From Streptomyces sp. ITFR-16 (lineage in GTDB: Bacteria; Actinomycetota; Actinomycetes; Streptomycetales; Streptomycetaceae): a DNA stretch of 64,000 bases. The translations under genes and the position numbers were made by a program. The notes below the pieces were generated by a model. The model worked only from the letters and a program-made list of their open reading frames with translations, searched no databases and had not been told where the DNA came from. The stretch covers positions 2,480,001-2,544,000 of the forward strand of contig NZ_CP134609.1 of NCBI RefSeq assembly GCF_031844705.1, given 5' to 3'. Of this stretch, positions 8,401-16,213 are shown piece after piece (within the stretch, counting starts at the first letter, position 1; every line of letters starts with the position of its first letter).

Positions 8401-9267
8401 CGCGCGGACGCCGAGGCGGCGGCCGAGCAGATGCGGGCCGAGGCGCGGCAGGAGGCGGACCGGCTGCTGGACGAGGCGCGCGAGTCGGCGTCCAAGCGCC
8501 GGGCGGACGCCGCCGAGCAGGCGGACCAGCTCATCAACAAGGCCCAGGAGGAGGCGCTGCGCGCCGCCACCGAGGCCGAGGAGCAGGCCGACACGATGGT
8601 CGGCGCGGCCCGCAAGGAGGCCGTGCGGATCACCTCCGAGGCGACCGTCGAGGGCAACTCCCTGGTGGAACGGGCCCGGACGGACGCGGACGAGCTACTG
8701 GTCGGTGCGCGCCGGGACGCCACCCAGATCCGGGAGCGGGCCGAGGAGCTCAGGACCCGGGCCGAGGCCGAGGTCCAGGAGCTGCACGACCGGGCGCGGC
8801 GGGAGACGGCCGAGCAGGTCAAGACGGTCGGCGAGCGCGTCGACAACTTGATGAAGGCGGCGACCGAGCAGCGCGAGGAGGCCGCGGCCAAGGCCAAGGA
8901 GCTGCTGGCGGACGCGAATTCGGAGGCGAGCAAGGTCCGGATCGCCGCCGTGAAGCGGGCCGAGTCGCTGCTGAAGGAGGCCGAGCAGAAGAAGGCCACC
9001 CTGGTGCGCGAGGCCGAGAAGCTGCGGGCGGACGCCGAGGCGGAGGCCAAGCGGACGGTCGACGAGGGCCGGCGCGAGCTGGACGTCCTGGTGCGCCGGC
9101 GCGAGGACATCAACACGGAGATCTCCCGTGTCCAGGACGTGCTGGAGGCGTTGGAGTCTTTCGAGACCCCCGGGGCGGGCGGCAAGAGTGCGGGCGCGGC
9201 GCCGTCCGGCGTCAAGGCCGGAGCCGCGGCGGGTACTCGTTCGAGTGGTAAGCCGTCCGATGGGTAG
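5473..9267 (+). CDS. scy: Polarity-determining coiled-coil scaffold Scy
   Basis: 1264 aa from GTG 5473 (GGAAGGATGGG about 10 nt upstream), almost entirely Ala/Glu/Arg-rich coiled coil. The first about 55 residues (RFEAEMDRLKTDREKAVQ, DLGYQVEVLRAKLHEARR) are a DivIVA-like heptad coil. From about residue 70 the chain follows the long-period (51-residue, hendecad-based) repeat known in Scy and FilP, with recurrent E-A-E-R-L-R blocks. The C-terminal about 50 residues are a Gly/Ala/Ser tail. In S. coelicolor Scy organises the hyphal tip complex with DivIVA, FilP and ParA; I recall the coelicolor protein as slightly longer. filP follows after 179 bp on the same strand. A long reading frame on the opposite strand is a composition artefact. 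Confidence 0.95.
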   Translation: MRGYERQESHRAEDDHLSRFEAEMDRLKTDREKAVQHAEDLGYQVEVLRAKLHEARRSLATRPAYDSADIGYQAEQLLRNAQIQAEQLRNDAERELRDARAQTQRILQEHAEHQARLQAELHNEAVQRRQRLDQELAERRQTVESHVNENVAWAEQLRARTESQARRLLEESRAEAEQALAAARAEAARLADETRQRLGSEAEAARSEAESILLRARKDAERLLTAASSQAQEATTHAEQLRSSTTAETEQTRQQTSELNRAAEQRMQEAETQLREARLEAEKVLSEAKEAAVKRLAGAESQNEQRTRTAKSEIARLVGEATKDAEALRAEAEQALADARAEADRLRSEAADAARTAAAEDAAAQLAKAARAAEEVLTKASEDAKSTTRAASEEAERIRREAEAEADRLRGEAAEQADQLKGAAKDDTKEYRAKTVELQEEARRLRGEAEQLRAEAVAEGERIRGEARREAVQQIEEGAKTAEELLAKAKADAEELRGAATTESERVRGEAAERAAALRKQAEEALDRARAEAEQLRTESEEQAQSTTDAAERAAAELREETERAVAARQAEAADELARLHTEAETRVGAAEQALGEARTEAERIRRETNEESERLRAEAAERLRTLQEQAEAEAERLRDEAAADASQSRAEGEAVAVRLRGEAAAEAERLRTEAQETADRLRTEAAASAERVGTEAAEALAAAQEEANRRRREAEETLDAARVEANQERERAREQSEELLASARKRVEEAQAEAQRLVEEADARATEMVAAAEQTAQQVRDAVSGLQEQAEAEIAGLRSTAEHVAERTKAEAQEEADRVRADAYAERERAGEDAARVRRVAQEETDAAKAMAERTVSEAITESERLRAEAAEYSQRMRTDASDALASAEQDAARSRAEAREDANRMRSEAAAQADLLVSEASGEAERIRTEAAQQAARLGDEAAGEAERLRAEAAATVGSAQEHAARTREESERLRADAEAAAEQMRAEARQEADRLLDEARESASKRRADAAEQADQLINKAQEEALRAATEAEEQADTMVGAARKEAVRITSEATVEGNSLVERARTDADELLVGARRDATQIRERAEELRTRAEAEVQELHDRARRETAEQVKTVGERVDNLMKAATEQREEAAAKAKELLADANSEASKVRIAAVKRAESLLKEAEQKKATLVREAEKLRADAEAEAKRTVDEGRRELDVLVRRREDINTEISRVQDVLEALESFETPGAGGKSAGAAPSGVKAGAAAGTRSSGKPSDG

Positions 9268-9306
9268 GTCCTGTCCGGGTGGTTCTGCAAGGACCTTCAG
9301 TCCTCC

Positions 9307-9405
9307 GAGTGGCAAGGGTTACGGGGGTCAGCCACTCAAAAGGGGTGTCATTCTCCAGATCAAACGGGCATCTGCTCGATGACACGCCGCTCTGGCCCCT
9401 AGGAT
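9307..9405 (+). promoter_or_regulatory. filP upstream region with two inverted repeats and a -10 box
   Basis: Two nested regulatory-looking repeats precede filP: GAGTGGC (9307-9313)/GCCACTC (9331-9337) and GTGTCAT (9345-9351)/ATGACAC (9379-9385). A TAGGAT -10-like box at 9400-9405 would start transcription about 35 nt before the ATG. No convincing -35 was found at normal spacing. The trans-acting factor is unknown. Confidence 0.4.
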
Positions 9406-9446
9406 TCCCTCTATCACCTCACCGGTCTCACTTCGACAGGAACCCC

Positions 9447-10385
9447 ATGAGTGACCCTTCCTCCCCCTTCGGCTTCGAGCTCGTGCGGCGTGGTTACGAC
9501 CGCGGTCAGGTGGATGACCGCATTACCAAGCTCGTCGCCGACCGTGATAGTGCTCTCGCCCGCATCACATCGCTGGAAAAGCGCATCGAGGAACTCCACC
9601 TCGAAACGCAGAACGCCCAGGCCCAGGTGAACGACGCGGAGCCGTCGTACGCCGGTCTCGGCGCGCGTGTGGAGAAGATTCTCCGCCTGGCCGAGGAGGA
9701 GGCGAAGGACCTGCGCGAGGAGGCCCGTCGCGCCGCCGAGCAGCACCGCGAGCTGGCCGAGTCCGCCGCGCAGCAGGTGCGCAACGACGCCGAGACCTTC
9801 GCCGCCGAGCGCAAGGCCAAGGCCGAGGACGACGGCGTCCGCATCGTCGAGAAGGCCAAGGGTGAGGCCACCACGCTGCGCTCGGACGCGCAGAAGGACG
9901 CCGCCCAGAAGCGCGAGGAGGCCGACGCCCTCTTCGAGGAGACCCGCGCCAAGGCCGCCCAGGCCGCCGCGGACTTCGAGACCAACCTCGCCAAGCGCCG
10001 CGACCAGTCGGAGCGCGACCTCGCGTCCCGTCAGGCCAAGGCCGAGAAGCGTCTGGCCGAGATCGAGCACCGCGCCGAGCAGCTCCGTCTGGAGGCCGAG
10101 AAGCTCCGTACGGACGCCGAGCGCCGCGCCCGTCAGACGGTGGAGACCGCTCAGCGCCAGTCCGAGGACATCGTGGCCGACGCGAACGCGAAGGCCGACC
10201 GGATCCGCAGCGAGTCGGAGCGCGAGCTGGCGGCGCTCACCAACCGCCGCGACTCGATCAACGCGCAGCTGACCAACGTCCGCGAGATGCTGGCGACGCT
10301 GACCGGTGCCGCGGTGGCCGCCGCCGGTGCCCCCGCCGACGAGGAGCCCGCCTCCCGCGGCGTCCCGGCCCAGCAGACCCGCTGA
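9447..10385 (+). CDS. filP: Filament-forming coiled-coil protein FilP
   Basis: 312 aa from ATG 9447 (AGGAA 7-11 nt upstream). A short N-terminal segment FGFELVRRGYDRGQVDDRI resembles the DivIVA N-terminal GY..QVD signature, then an amphipathic coil to about residue 85. The main rod (about 85-280) repeats E-A-R-R-A-A-E/K-A-E-A blocks, and the C-terminal tail is Ala/Pro-rich. In S. coelicolor FilP forms cis-interconnected filaments that stiffen the hyphal tip and are recruited by DivIVA. Position next to scy supports this. Codon use is as in its neighbours. Confidence 0.95.
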   Translation: MSDPSSPFGFELVRRGYDRGQVDDRITKLVADRDSALARITSLEKRIEELHLETQNAQAQVNDAEPSYAGLGARVEKILRLAEEEAKDLREEARRAAEQHRELAESAAQQVRNDAETFAAERKAKAEDDGVRIVEKAKGEATTLRSDAQKDAAQKREEADALFEETRAKAAQAAADFETNLAKRRDQSERDLASRQAKAEKRLAEIEHRAEQLRLEAEKLRTDAERRARQTVETAQRQSEDIVADANAKADRIRSESERELAALTNRRDSINAQLTNVREMLATLTGAAVAAAGAPADEEPASRGVPAQQTR

Positions 10386-10461
10386 CGCCAGGCAGCAGCA
10401 CAGCAGTAACTCCCACGCGCCCGGTTCCGCCCTTGTGGTGGCGCCGGGCGCGCGGCCGTTC

Positions 10462-10467
10462 TAGCGT
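10462..10467 (+). promoter_or_regulatory. -10 box for probable leaderless transcript of ABC ATPase
   Basis: TAGCGT matches TANNNT and ends 6 nt before ATG 10474, with no Shine-Dalgarno in between. This spacing fits a transcript that starts on the A of the start codon. No clear -35 at 17-19 nt. Confidence 0.45.
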
Positions 10468-10473
10468 GAACGC

Positions 10474-11490
10474 ATGATCGAGCTTGATGGCCTCACCAAG
10501 CGCTTCGGGAACAAGGTCGCCGTCGACCGGTTGTCGTGCGTGATCAGACCGGGAATGGTGACGGGTTTTCTGGGACCCAACGGGGCGGGCAAGTCCACCA
10601 CGATGCGGATGATGCTCGATCTCGACAACCCCACCAGCGGTTCGGTGCGGATCGACGGCAAGCACTACCGCGAACTCGACGAGCCGCTGAAGTACATCGG
10701 CGCGCTGCTGGACGCCAAGTCGATGCACGGCGGCCGCAGCGCCTACAACAACCTGCTCTGCCTCGCGCAGAGCAACCGCATCCCGCAGAGCCGGGTCGCG
10801 GAGGTCCTCGACACCGTCGGCCTGACCGCGGTGGCGAAGAAGAAGTCCAAGGGCTTCTCCCTCGGCATGGGCCAGCGCCTGGGCATCGCCTCGGCGCTGC
10901 TCGGCGATCCCGAGATCCTGATGTTCGACGAGCCGGTCAACGGGCTGGACCCCGAGGGCATCCACTGGATCCGGAACCTGATGAAGACGCTCGCCTCGGA
11001 GGGCCGGACCATCTTCGTCTCCTCGCATCTGATGAGCGAGATGGCGCTGACCGCCGACCATCTGATCGTGATCGGACAGGGCAGGCTGCTCGCCGACACC
11101 TCGATGGCCGACTTCATCCACCAGAACTCCCGCAGTTACGTACGGCTGCGCTCCCCGCAGCAGGAGCGGCTGCGCGATGTCCTGCACGAGGAGGGCATCG
11201 TGGCGGTCGAGTCGGGCAACGGCACGCTGGAGATCGACGGCGCCACCACCGAGGCGCTGGGTGAGCTGGCCGCCCGGCACGGACTCGTGCTGCACGAGCT
11301 GAGTTCCCAGCGGGCCTCGCTGGAGGAGGCGTTCATGCAGATGACGGCGGATTCGGTGGAGTACCACGCGCACTCGGAGCGGGGGGCCGCGCCACCGCCG
11401 GCGGGCCCGCAGTGGGGCGAGCAGTGGAACCGCCCGCCCGGCGGCTCCCCCGAGGCCCCCGGCGGTCCCGGCACCGGAACGGGGGTGTGA
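10474..11490 (+). CDS. ABC-2 type exporter ATPase (pair 1)
   Basis: 338 aa. Walker A GPNGAGKST at 34-42, Walker B ILMFDEP with D152/E153, and SSHLMSEM as the switch region. The signature loop is SLGMGQ (129-134) instead of LSGGQ, as in the lantibiotic/antibiotic-type ABC-2 ATPases. The C-terminal about 110 residues form the extra regulatory domain and end in a Pro/Gly-rich tail. It is followed by its permease after 5 bp. Substrate unknown. Paralogous to the ATPase at 12436, from which it differs mostly in the C-terminal domain. Confidence 0.92.
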   Translation: MIELDGLTKRFGNKVAVDRLSCVIRPGMVTGFLGPNGAGKSTTMRMMLDLDNPTSGSVRIDGKHYRELDEPLKYIGALLDAKSMHGGRSAYNNLLCLAQSNRIPQSRVAEVLDTVGLTAVAKKKSKGFSLGMGQRLGIASALLGDPEILMFDEPVNGLDPEGIHWIRNLMKTLASEGRTIFVSSHLMSEMALTADHLIVIGQGRLLADTSMADFIHQNSRSYVRLRSPQQERLRDVLHEEGIVAVESGNGTLEIDGATTEALGELAARHGLVLHELSSQRASLEEAFMQMTADSVEYHAHSERGAAPPPAGPQWGEQWNRPPGGSPEAPGGPGTGTGV

Positions 11491-11495
11491 CGGCG

Positions 11496-12275
11496 ATGGC
11501 ATCGGTACCCGCGGTCCTGACCTCCGAATGGACCAAGATCCGGACGGTCTCCTCGACCACCTGGACACTGATCTCCGCGTTCGTCGTCACCGTGGCGATG
11601 GGTGCGGCGCTCTGCGCGGTGATGAACGCCCAGTTCGACGACCTCTCCGAGGCGGAACGGGCCACCTTCGACCCCACCTTCCTCAGCTTCTCCGGGATGA
11701 TTCTCGGCCAGCTGGCGATGGTGGTCTTCGGCGTCCTGGTGGTGGGTACGGAGTACAGCTCCGGCATGATCCGCACCTCGCTGGCGGCCGTGCCGCAGCG
11801 CGCCACCTTCCTCTTCAGCAAGATGCTGGTGGCCGGCGTGCTGGCGCTGGTGGTCGGCCTGGCCACCAGTTTCGTCACGTTCTTCCTCGGCCAGGCGCTG
11901 CTGGGCGACCACCGCACCGACATCGGAGCGGACAACGTGCTGCGGGCGGTCATCGGCGGCGGCCTCTACATGGGGCTGATCGCGGTCTTCTCGATGGCGG
12001 TGGCGACGATGCTGCGCAGTTCCATGCTGTCGCTCGGCATCCTGATGCCGTTCTTCTTCCTGGTCTCGCAGATCCTGTCGGCGGTCCCGGGCGCCAAGAG
12101 CGTCGCCCGCTACTTCCCCGACCAGGCCGGGTCCAAGATCATGCAGGTGGTGCCGGACGCGATGAACAGCGACCCGGCGCCCTACGGGCCGTGGGCCGGG
12201 CTGCTGATCATGGTCGCCTGGGTGGTGGCCGCGGTGATCGGCGGCTTCCTCGTCCTCAAGAAGCGGGACGCCTGA
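11496..12275 (+). CDS. ABC-2 transporter permease (pair 1)
   Basis: 259 aa from ATG 11496. About six hydrophobic segments begin after the conserved N-terminal motif SEWTKIRTVSSTTWTL. The region VVGTEYSSGMIRTSLAAVP is typical of ABC-2 permeases such as the NatB/YhgE-like group. The start lies 5 bp beyond the upstream ATPase stop, implying coupled translation. Together they form a dimeric exporter in the cytoplasmic membrane. Substrate cannot be told from sequence. Confidence 0.9.
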   Translation: MASVPAVLTSEWTKIRTVSSTTWTLISAFVVTVAMGAALCAVMNAQFDDLSEAERATFDPTFLSFSGMILGQLAMVVFGVLVVGTEYSSGMIRTSLAAVPQRATFLFSKMLVAGVLALVVGLATSFVTFFLGQALLGDHRTDIGADNVLRAVIGGGLYMGLIAVFSMAVATMLRSSMLSLGILMPFFFLVSQILSAVPGAKSVARYFPDQAGSKIMQVVPDAMNSDPAPYGPWAGLLIMVAWVVAAVIGGFLVLKKRDA

Positions 12276-12435
12276 TCCCGGGGGCGGCGGGCCCGGCCCA
12301 CCGCCCGCGCGGGGACTCGCCCGGGTAACGACTTGGCCGGAACCGTCAAGGCCTGGATATCCTCCTCACTCATACGGGGGGCGTGCGGCCGGACGGCCTG
12401 GGCCCCGACGACAGATAAGTCGATGGGGCTGGAGC

Positions 12436-13632
12436 ATGATCGAGGCAGTCGGCCTGACCAAGCGCTATGGCGCGAAGACGGCCGTGTACAACCTTTCCTT
12501 CCAGGTGCGGCCCGGTGCCGTCACCGGATTCCTCGGTCCCAACGGGTCGGGCAAATCGACCACGATGCGCATGATCCTCGGCCTGGACCGGCCGACGGCC
12601 GGCCGGGTGACCATCGGCGGCCACAACTACCGCAGCCTGCCGAACGCGCCGCGCCAGGTGGGCGCGCTGCTGGACGCCAAGGCGGTGCACGGCGGCCGCA
12701 GCGCCCGTAACCACCTGCTCTCGCTCGCCCAGCTCGCCGGCATCCCGGACGCCCGGGTGGACGAGGTGCTCGGCGTCGTCGGGCTCCAGGACGTGGCCCG
12801 CAGGCGTTCCAAGGGCTTCTCGCTGGGCATGGGGCAGCGCCTGGGCATCGCCGCCGCGCTGCTGGGCGACCCGCAGGTGCTGCTCTTCGACGAGCCGGTC
12901 AACGGTCTCGACCCGGAGGGCATCCTCTGGGTCCGCAACCTGATGAAGATGCTGGCGTCCGAGGGCCGCACGGTCTTCGTCTCCAGCCATCTGATGAGCG
13001 AGATGGCGCTGACCGCCGACCATCTGATCGTGATCGGGCGCGGCCAGCTGATGGCCGACATGAGCATCACGGACTTCATTTCGGCCAACTCCGCCGACTT
13101 CGCCCGTGTCCGGGTCCCGGACAACGGGTCCGAGCAGCGCGAGAAGCTGACCGCCACGCTCACCGAGGCGGGCGGCCAGGTCATGTCGGAGCCGGACGGC
13201 GCCCTGCGCATCACCGGTCTCCCGCTCCCCCGGATCAGCGATCTGGCCCATGAGTCGGACGTCCGCCTCTGGGAGCTCTCGCCGCACCAGGCCTCGCTGG
13301 AGGAGGCGTACATGCGGATGACGCAGGGCGCCGTGGACTACCGCTCGACGGTCGACCAGAAGGCCCATCTGCAGGAGCAGCTGCCGCCCGGCGGGTACGG
13401 GCCGCAGCCGGGGTACGCCCCGCCGCAGCAGCAGGTGCCCGATGTGCCGCAGCAGGGCTGGTACGCCCCGCCGCCGCCCGGACAGAACCCGTACGCCACC
13501 GCCCCGGCCCCTGCGGCCCCGGCGGCCGCACCGCCCGCTCCCGCGGCCCCGCCCGCCGCTCCCGCCCCGGCGGCGCCCGCCGAGGCCCCCGCAGACCTGA
13601 CCAAGCGCGACACCAGCGAGGACTCCCGATGA
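12436..13632 (+). CDS. ABC-2 type exporter ATPase (pair 2) with Pro/Ala-rich tail
   Basis: 398 aa. Walker A GPNGSGKST at 34-42 and signature SLGMGQ are the same as in the paralogue 2 kb upstream, as is the run LMSEMALTADHLIVIG, showing a tandem duplication. The unusual part is a C-terminal extension of about 80 residues rich in Pro, Ala, Gly and Tyr (PPQQQVPDVPQQGWY, then APAAPAAAPPAPAAP). Its permease starts within its stop codon (ATGA overlap) and also carries a Pro/Gln-rich cytoplasmic tail at its N-terminus, so the two disordered arms face each other in the complex. Confidence 0.92.
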   Translation: MIEAVGLTKRYGAKTAVYNLSFQVRPGAVTGFLGPNGSGKSTTMRMILGLDRPTAGRVTIGGHNYRSLPNAPRQVGALLDAKAVHGGRSARNHLLSLAQLAGIPDARVDEVLGVVGLQDVARRRSKGFSLGMGQRLGIAAALLGDPQVLLFDEPVNGLDPEGILWVRNLMKMLASEGRTVFVSSHLMSEMALTADHLIVIGRGQLMADMSITDFISANSADFARVRVPDNGSEQREKLTATLTEAGGQVMSEPDGALRITGLPLPRISDLAHESDVRLWELSPHQASLEEAYMRMTQGAVDYRSTVDQKAHLQEQLPPGGYGPQPGYAPPQQQVPDVPQQGWYAPPPPGQNPYATAPAPAAPAAAPPAPAAPPAAPAPAAPAEAPADLTKRDTSEDSR

Positions 13633-14522
13633 CGACGCCGTCCACGCCTCCGACGCCCCAGGCGCCGCACCCCCAGCAGGCGTACCAGCAGGCCCCCGCG
13701 CCCCAGCAGTACGGGCAGGTCGTGCAGGCCGGCTACACCTCACCGATCCCGGTGCGCCCCGCCACCCTCGGCGACGCGATCGCCTCCGAGTGGACCAAGA
13801 TCCGTTCCGTGCGCTCGACGATGTGGACGCTCGGCGTGCAGATCGTGCTGCTCCTCGCCATCGGGGTGCTCTCGGCGGTCGCGGTCAACGCCTCCAGCGC
13901 CGACATGGGCGGCACACCTGTGCTGAGTCTCGGCTTCTTCGGGGTGCTGCTCGGGTCGATCTGCGTGATCACGCTCGGTGTGATGACGATCGCCTCGGAG
14001 TACGGCACGGGCATGATCCGTACGACGCTGACGGCGTGCCCGAGCCGGGCCCGGGTGCTCAGCGCGAAGGCGATCGTCTTCTTCCTGCTGACGTTCGTCC
14101 TGACGACGGTGATGACCTCGGTGGTCGCCCTGATCCAGACGGCGATGCTGGACGCCGAGGCGCCCACGGGCGCGGAGTGGCTGCGCGCCACGGTCGGCGT
14201 CGGGCTCTACATCGCGACGCTGGGGCTGCTCTCGCTGGCGGTCGGCGCGCTGATCCGGCACTCGGCCGGGGCGATCACGATCATGATCGGCGTGGTGCTG
14301 CTGCCGCTGGTGCTGGCCATCTTCATGTTCGCCGACTCGCTGTCGTCGCTGCGGGAATGGCTGCTGGAGTACTCGATCCCCAACCAGCTCAGCATCTTCT
14401 ACGACAACTCGGTGACCTCGTCCGGCGGCCCGTCCGGCTGGGACCCGCTGTGGATCATGATCGGGGTGACCGTCGTGGCCCTGGGCGGCGCCTATCTGGC
14501 GATGGACCAGCGCGACGTCTGA
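13629..14522 (+). CDS. ABC-2 transporter permease (pair 2)
   Basis: 297 aa, overlapping the ATPase stop by 4 bp. Residues 1-40 are a Pro/Gln/Tyr-rich cytoplasmic arm absent from the pair 1 permease. Then comes SEWTKIRSVRSTMWTLG and about six transmembrane segments, with the family motif ASEYGTGMIRTTLTACP. It is the last gene of the ABC block and is followed at once by a bidirectional terminator. Substrate unknown; location next to filP is conserved as far as I recall but a functional link is not shown. Confidence 0.9.
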   Translation: MTTPSTPPTPQAPHPQQAYQQAPAPQQYGQVVQAGYTSPIPVRPATLGDAIASEWTKIRSVRSTMWTLGVQIVLLLAIGVLSAVAVNASSADMGGTPVLSLGFFGVLLGSICVITLGVMTIASEYGTGMIRTTLTACPSRARVLSAKAIVFFLLTFVLTTVMTSVVALIQTAMLDAEAPTGAEWLRATVGVGLYIATLGLLSLAVGALIRHSAGAITIMIGVVLLPLVLAIFMFADSLSSLREWLLEYSIPNQLSIFYDNSVTSSGGPSGWDPLWIMIGVTVVALGGAYLAMDQRDV

Positions 14523-14526
14523 GGCA

Positions 14527-14551
14527 CCTCGGTACCGAGTCAGTACCGAGG
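14527..14551. terminator. Bidirectional terminator between convergent genes
   Basis: CCTCGGTAC (14527-14535), a 7-nt loop, and GTACCGAGG (14543-14551). It overlaps the last codons of the minus-strand gene ending at 14540 and follows the permease stop by 4 bp, serving both. Confidence 0.7.
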
Positions 14552-14869
14552 CGCGTTCCTGGACCGCTGCACCCGGGTGGTGCGGCGGTCCTTCGCGTTC
14601 CAGCACGCCTTGTGCCAGTGTCTGCGGTCGTCGATCCCGCCGTACTCGGACCAGGCCACCAGGTGCGGGACCCCGGACGGGATCTCCTGGTCGCAGCCGG
14701 GGCACCGGTAGCGCTTGCCCGCCGCACTCGCACCGCTCACCGGGCGTACGGACCACTCCTCGCCCTGCCACTCCTCCGAGCGCCCGCCCCCGCCGTACCG
14801 CTCCCCCGCCATGCCTGCGCTGTCGGTGGGACTTTCGCCGCCTCGGGGGCGGTTGCGGCGCGGGGACAC
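14540..14869 (-). CDS. Small CxxC/HxxC putative zinc-binding protein
   Basis: 109 aa from GTG 14869 (AGGTG 6 nt upstream). Residues 1-50 are polar and Gly/Arg/Glu-rich, probably disordered. The compact C-terminal half has C56PGC59 and later H86KAC89 within DDRRHWHKACW, spacing that suits a treble-clef or zinc-ribbon site. Streptomyces homologues are, as I recall, often labelled ATP/GTP-binding, which nothing in the sequence supports since there is no P-loop. It converges on the ABC block and is divergent from the luciferase-like gene. Function unknown. Confidence 0.7.
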   Translation of the reverse strand: MSPRRNRPRGGESPTDSAGMAGERYGGGGRSEEWQGEEWSVRPVSGASAAGKRYRCPGCDQEIPSGVPHLVAWSEYGGIDDRRHWHKACWNAKDRRTTRVQRSRNAPRY

Positions 14870-14987
14870 GGGACACCTCACGGGGCAGGCTGGGCAGTTC
14901 CCGTCCAGCGTAGGGCCATTCGGCCGGGGTACACGTCCCGCACCGCGCATCACGGGGCCCGAGCCGGGACGGGTTACCGGAAAATCG

Positions 14988-15036
14988 CAACAACTTGCCT
15001 CTGGCCCGTGCCTTTGGCACGTGTCAGACGTTGTTG
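14988..15036. promoter_or_regulatory. Nested inverted repeats upstream of the luciferase-like gene
   Basis: CAACAAC (14988-14994) pairs with GTTGTTG (15030-15036) and encloses a tight hairpin CGTGCC-TTT-GGCACG (15007-15021). It lies in the 210-bp divergent region, 44 bp before ATG 15080. It could be an operator or a 5' UTR structure. Confidence 0.4.
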
Positions 15037-15079
15037 CCGGTAGGGGAAAGCCGCGTCGGCCGCAAGGAGGCAATAGGCG

Positions 15080-16123
15080 ATGCGAGTGGGAACGTTCGTA
15101 CTGGCGGCCCAGTTTCCGGGCCAGGGCCCGGGTGAGGCGCTGCACCGCGCGATCCGGTCCGCCGAGGTCGCGGAGGAGTCCGGGCTGGACTCGGTCTGGC
15201 TGGCCGAACATCATTTCGTGCCGTACGGGGTCTGCCCGTCCGCCGTGACACTGGCCGCCCTGCTGCTCGGCCGCACCCGCAGAATCCGCGTCGGCACGGC
15301 GGTGAGCGTGCTGCCGACCCAGCATCCGGTGGCGCTGGGCGAGCAGGCCGCGCTGCTCCACCTCACCAGCGGCGGCCGCTTCACCCTCGGCGTCGGCCGG
15401 GGCGGGCCCTGGATCGACCTGGAGGTCTTCGGCGGCGGCCTGGAGGCCTACGAGAAGGGCTTCCCCGAGTCGCTGGGCCTCCTGCTCGACTGGCTGCGCG
15501 AACCCCGCGTGGCGGGCCGCGGCGAGCGGTACGGCTTCCGGGAGGTGGCGGTCGTCCCCCGGGCCGGCGAACTGCTCGACCGGGACGGCACCGAGTGCGA
15601 CCCCGGCCCCGAGGTGATCGTCGCGTGCACCTCGCCGAAGACCGTGAGGCTCGCCGCCGAGCACGGCCTGCCGATGCTGCTCGGGATGCACTGCGGGGAC
15701 GAGGAGAAGGCCGAGATGGTCGCGCTGTGGCGGTCCTGCGCGCTGGCCGCGGGCCACTGCCCCGACAGCGTGCGCCGGGCCGCGCATGTGTCGGCGGGGG
15801 TGGCGCAGATCGCCGACCGCGCGGAGGACGCTGCGGAGACGCTGGTGAAGGCGATGCCCGGCTGGCTGCGCCAGGGGCTCGACGCGCATGTGACGGTCGA
15901 CGGCCGGCACCGCGTGATGCGCGATCCGGTCGGCTATACGGAGCTGCTGTGCTCGATTCATCCGGTCGGCCCGCCGGGGCTCGCCGCGGATCGTCTCGCG
16001 GCCACCGCGGAGCGTACGGGCATCACCCGCTTCGCGCTGCTGGTGGAGGGTTCCGGAGATCTCGTGGCCACGGAGGAGAACGTAGCGCGGCTGGGCACCG
16101 AGGTGCTTCCGCTCCTCGAATGA
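15080..16123 (+). CDS. LLM-class flavin-dependent oxidoreductase (luciferase-like)
   Basis: 347 aa from ATG 15080, with a strong AAGGAGG ribosome site at 15064-15070. The TIM-barrel shows typical bacterial-luciferase-family motifs: VWLAEHHFVPYG near residue 45, RIRVGTAVSVLPTQHPVALGEQ, then GGRFTLGVGRGGPWIDLEVFG and an insertion before EVIVACTSPKTVRLAAEHGL. Such enzymes use reduced flavin (FMN or F420) and O2 or another acceptor; which cofactor is used is not clear here. It is transcribed alone and ends 90 bp from a convergent small gene. Substrate unknown. Confidence 0.88.
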   Translation: MRVGTFVLAAQFPGQGPGEALHRAIRSAEVAEESGLDSVWLAEHHFVPYGVCPSAVTLAALLLGRTRRIRVGTAVSVLPTQHPVALGEQAALLHLTSGGRFTLGVGRGGPWIDLEVFGGGLEAYEKGFPESLGLLLDWLREPRVAGRGERYGFREVAVVPRAGELLDRDGTECDPGPEVIVACTSPKTVRLAAEHGLPMLLGMHCGDEEKAEMVALWRSCALAAGHCPDSVRRAAHVSAGVAQIADRAEDAAETLVKAMPGWLRQGLDAHVTVDGRHRVMRDPVGYTELLCSIHPVGPPGLAADRLAATAERTGITRFALLVEGSGDLVATEENVARLGTEVLPLLE

Positions 16124-16213
16124 CCCACACGATCCGGTCGTACGGTGTACGGACGGGTGCTGCCGCCCCGGACCAGTTGCACCTCCCGCGGCCCGGAACG
16201 ACAGCAGAAGCGT

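Noticed and set aside
14988..15036. Inverted repeats as a possible tRNA or small RNA gene
   Set aside because: No cloverleaf or terminator; kept only as a regulatory candidate.
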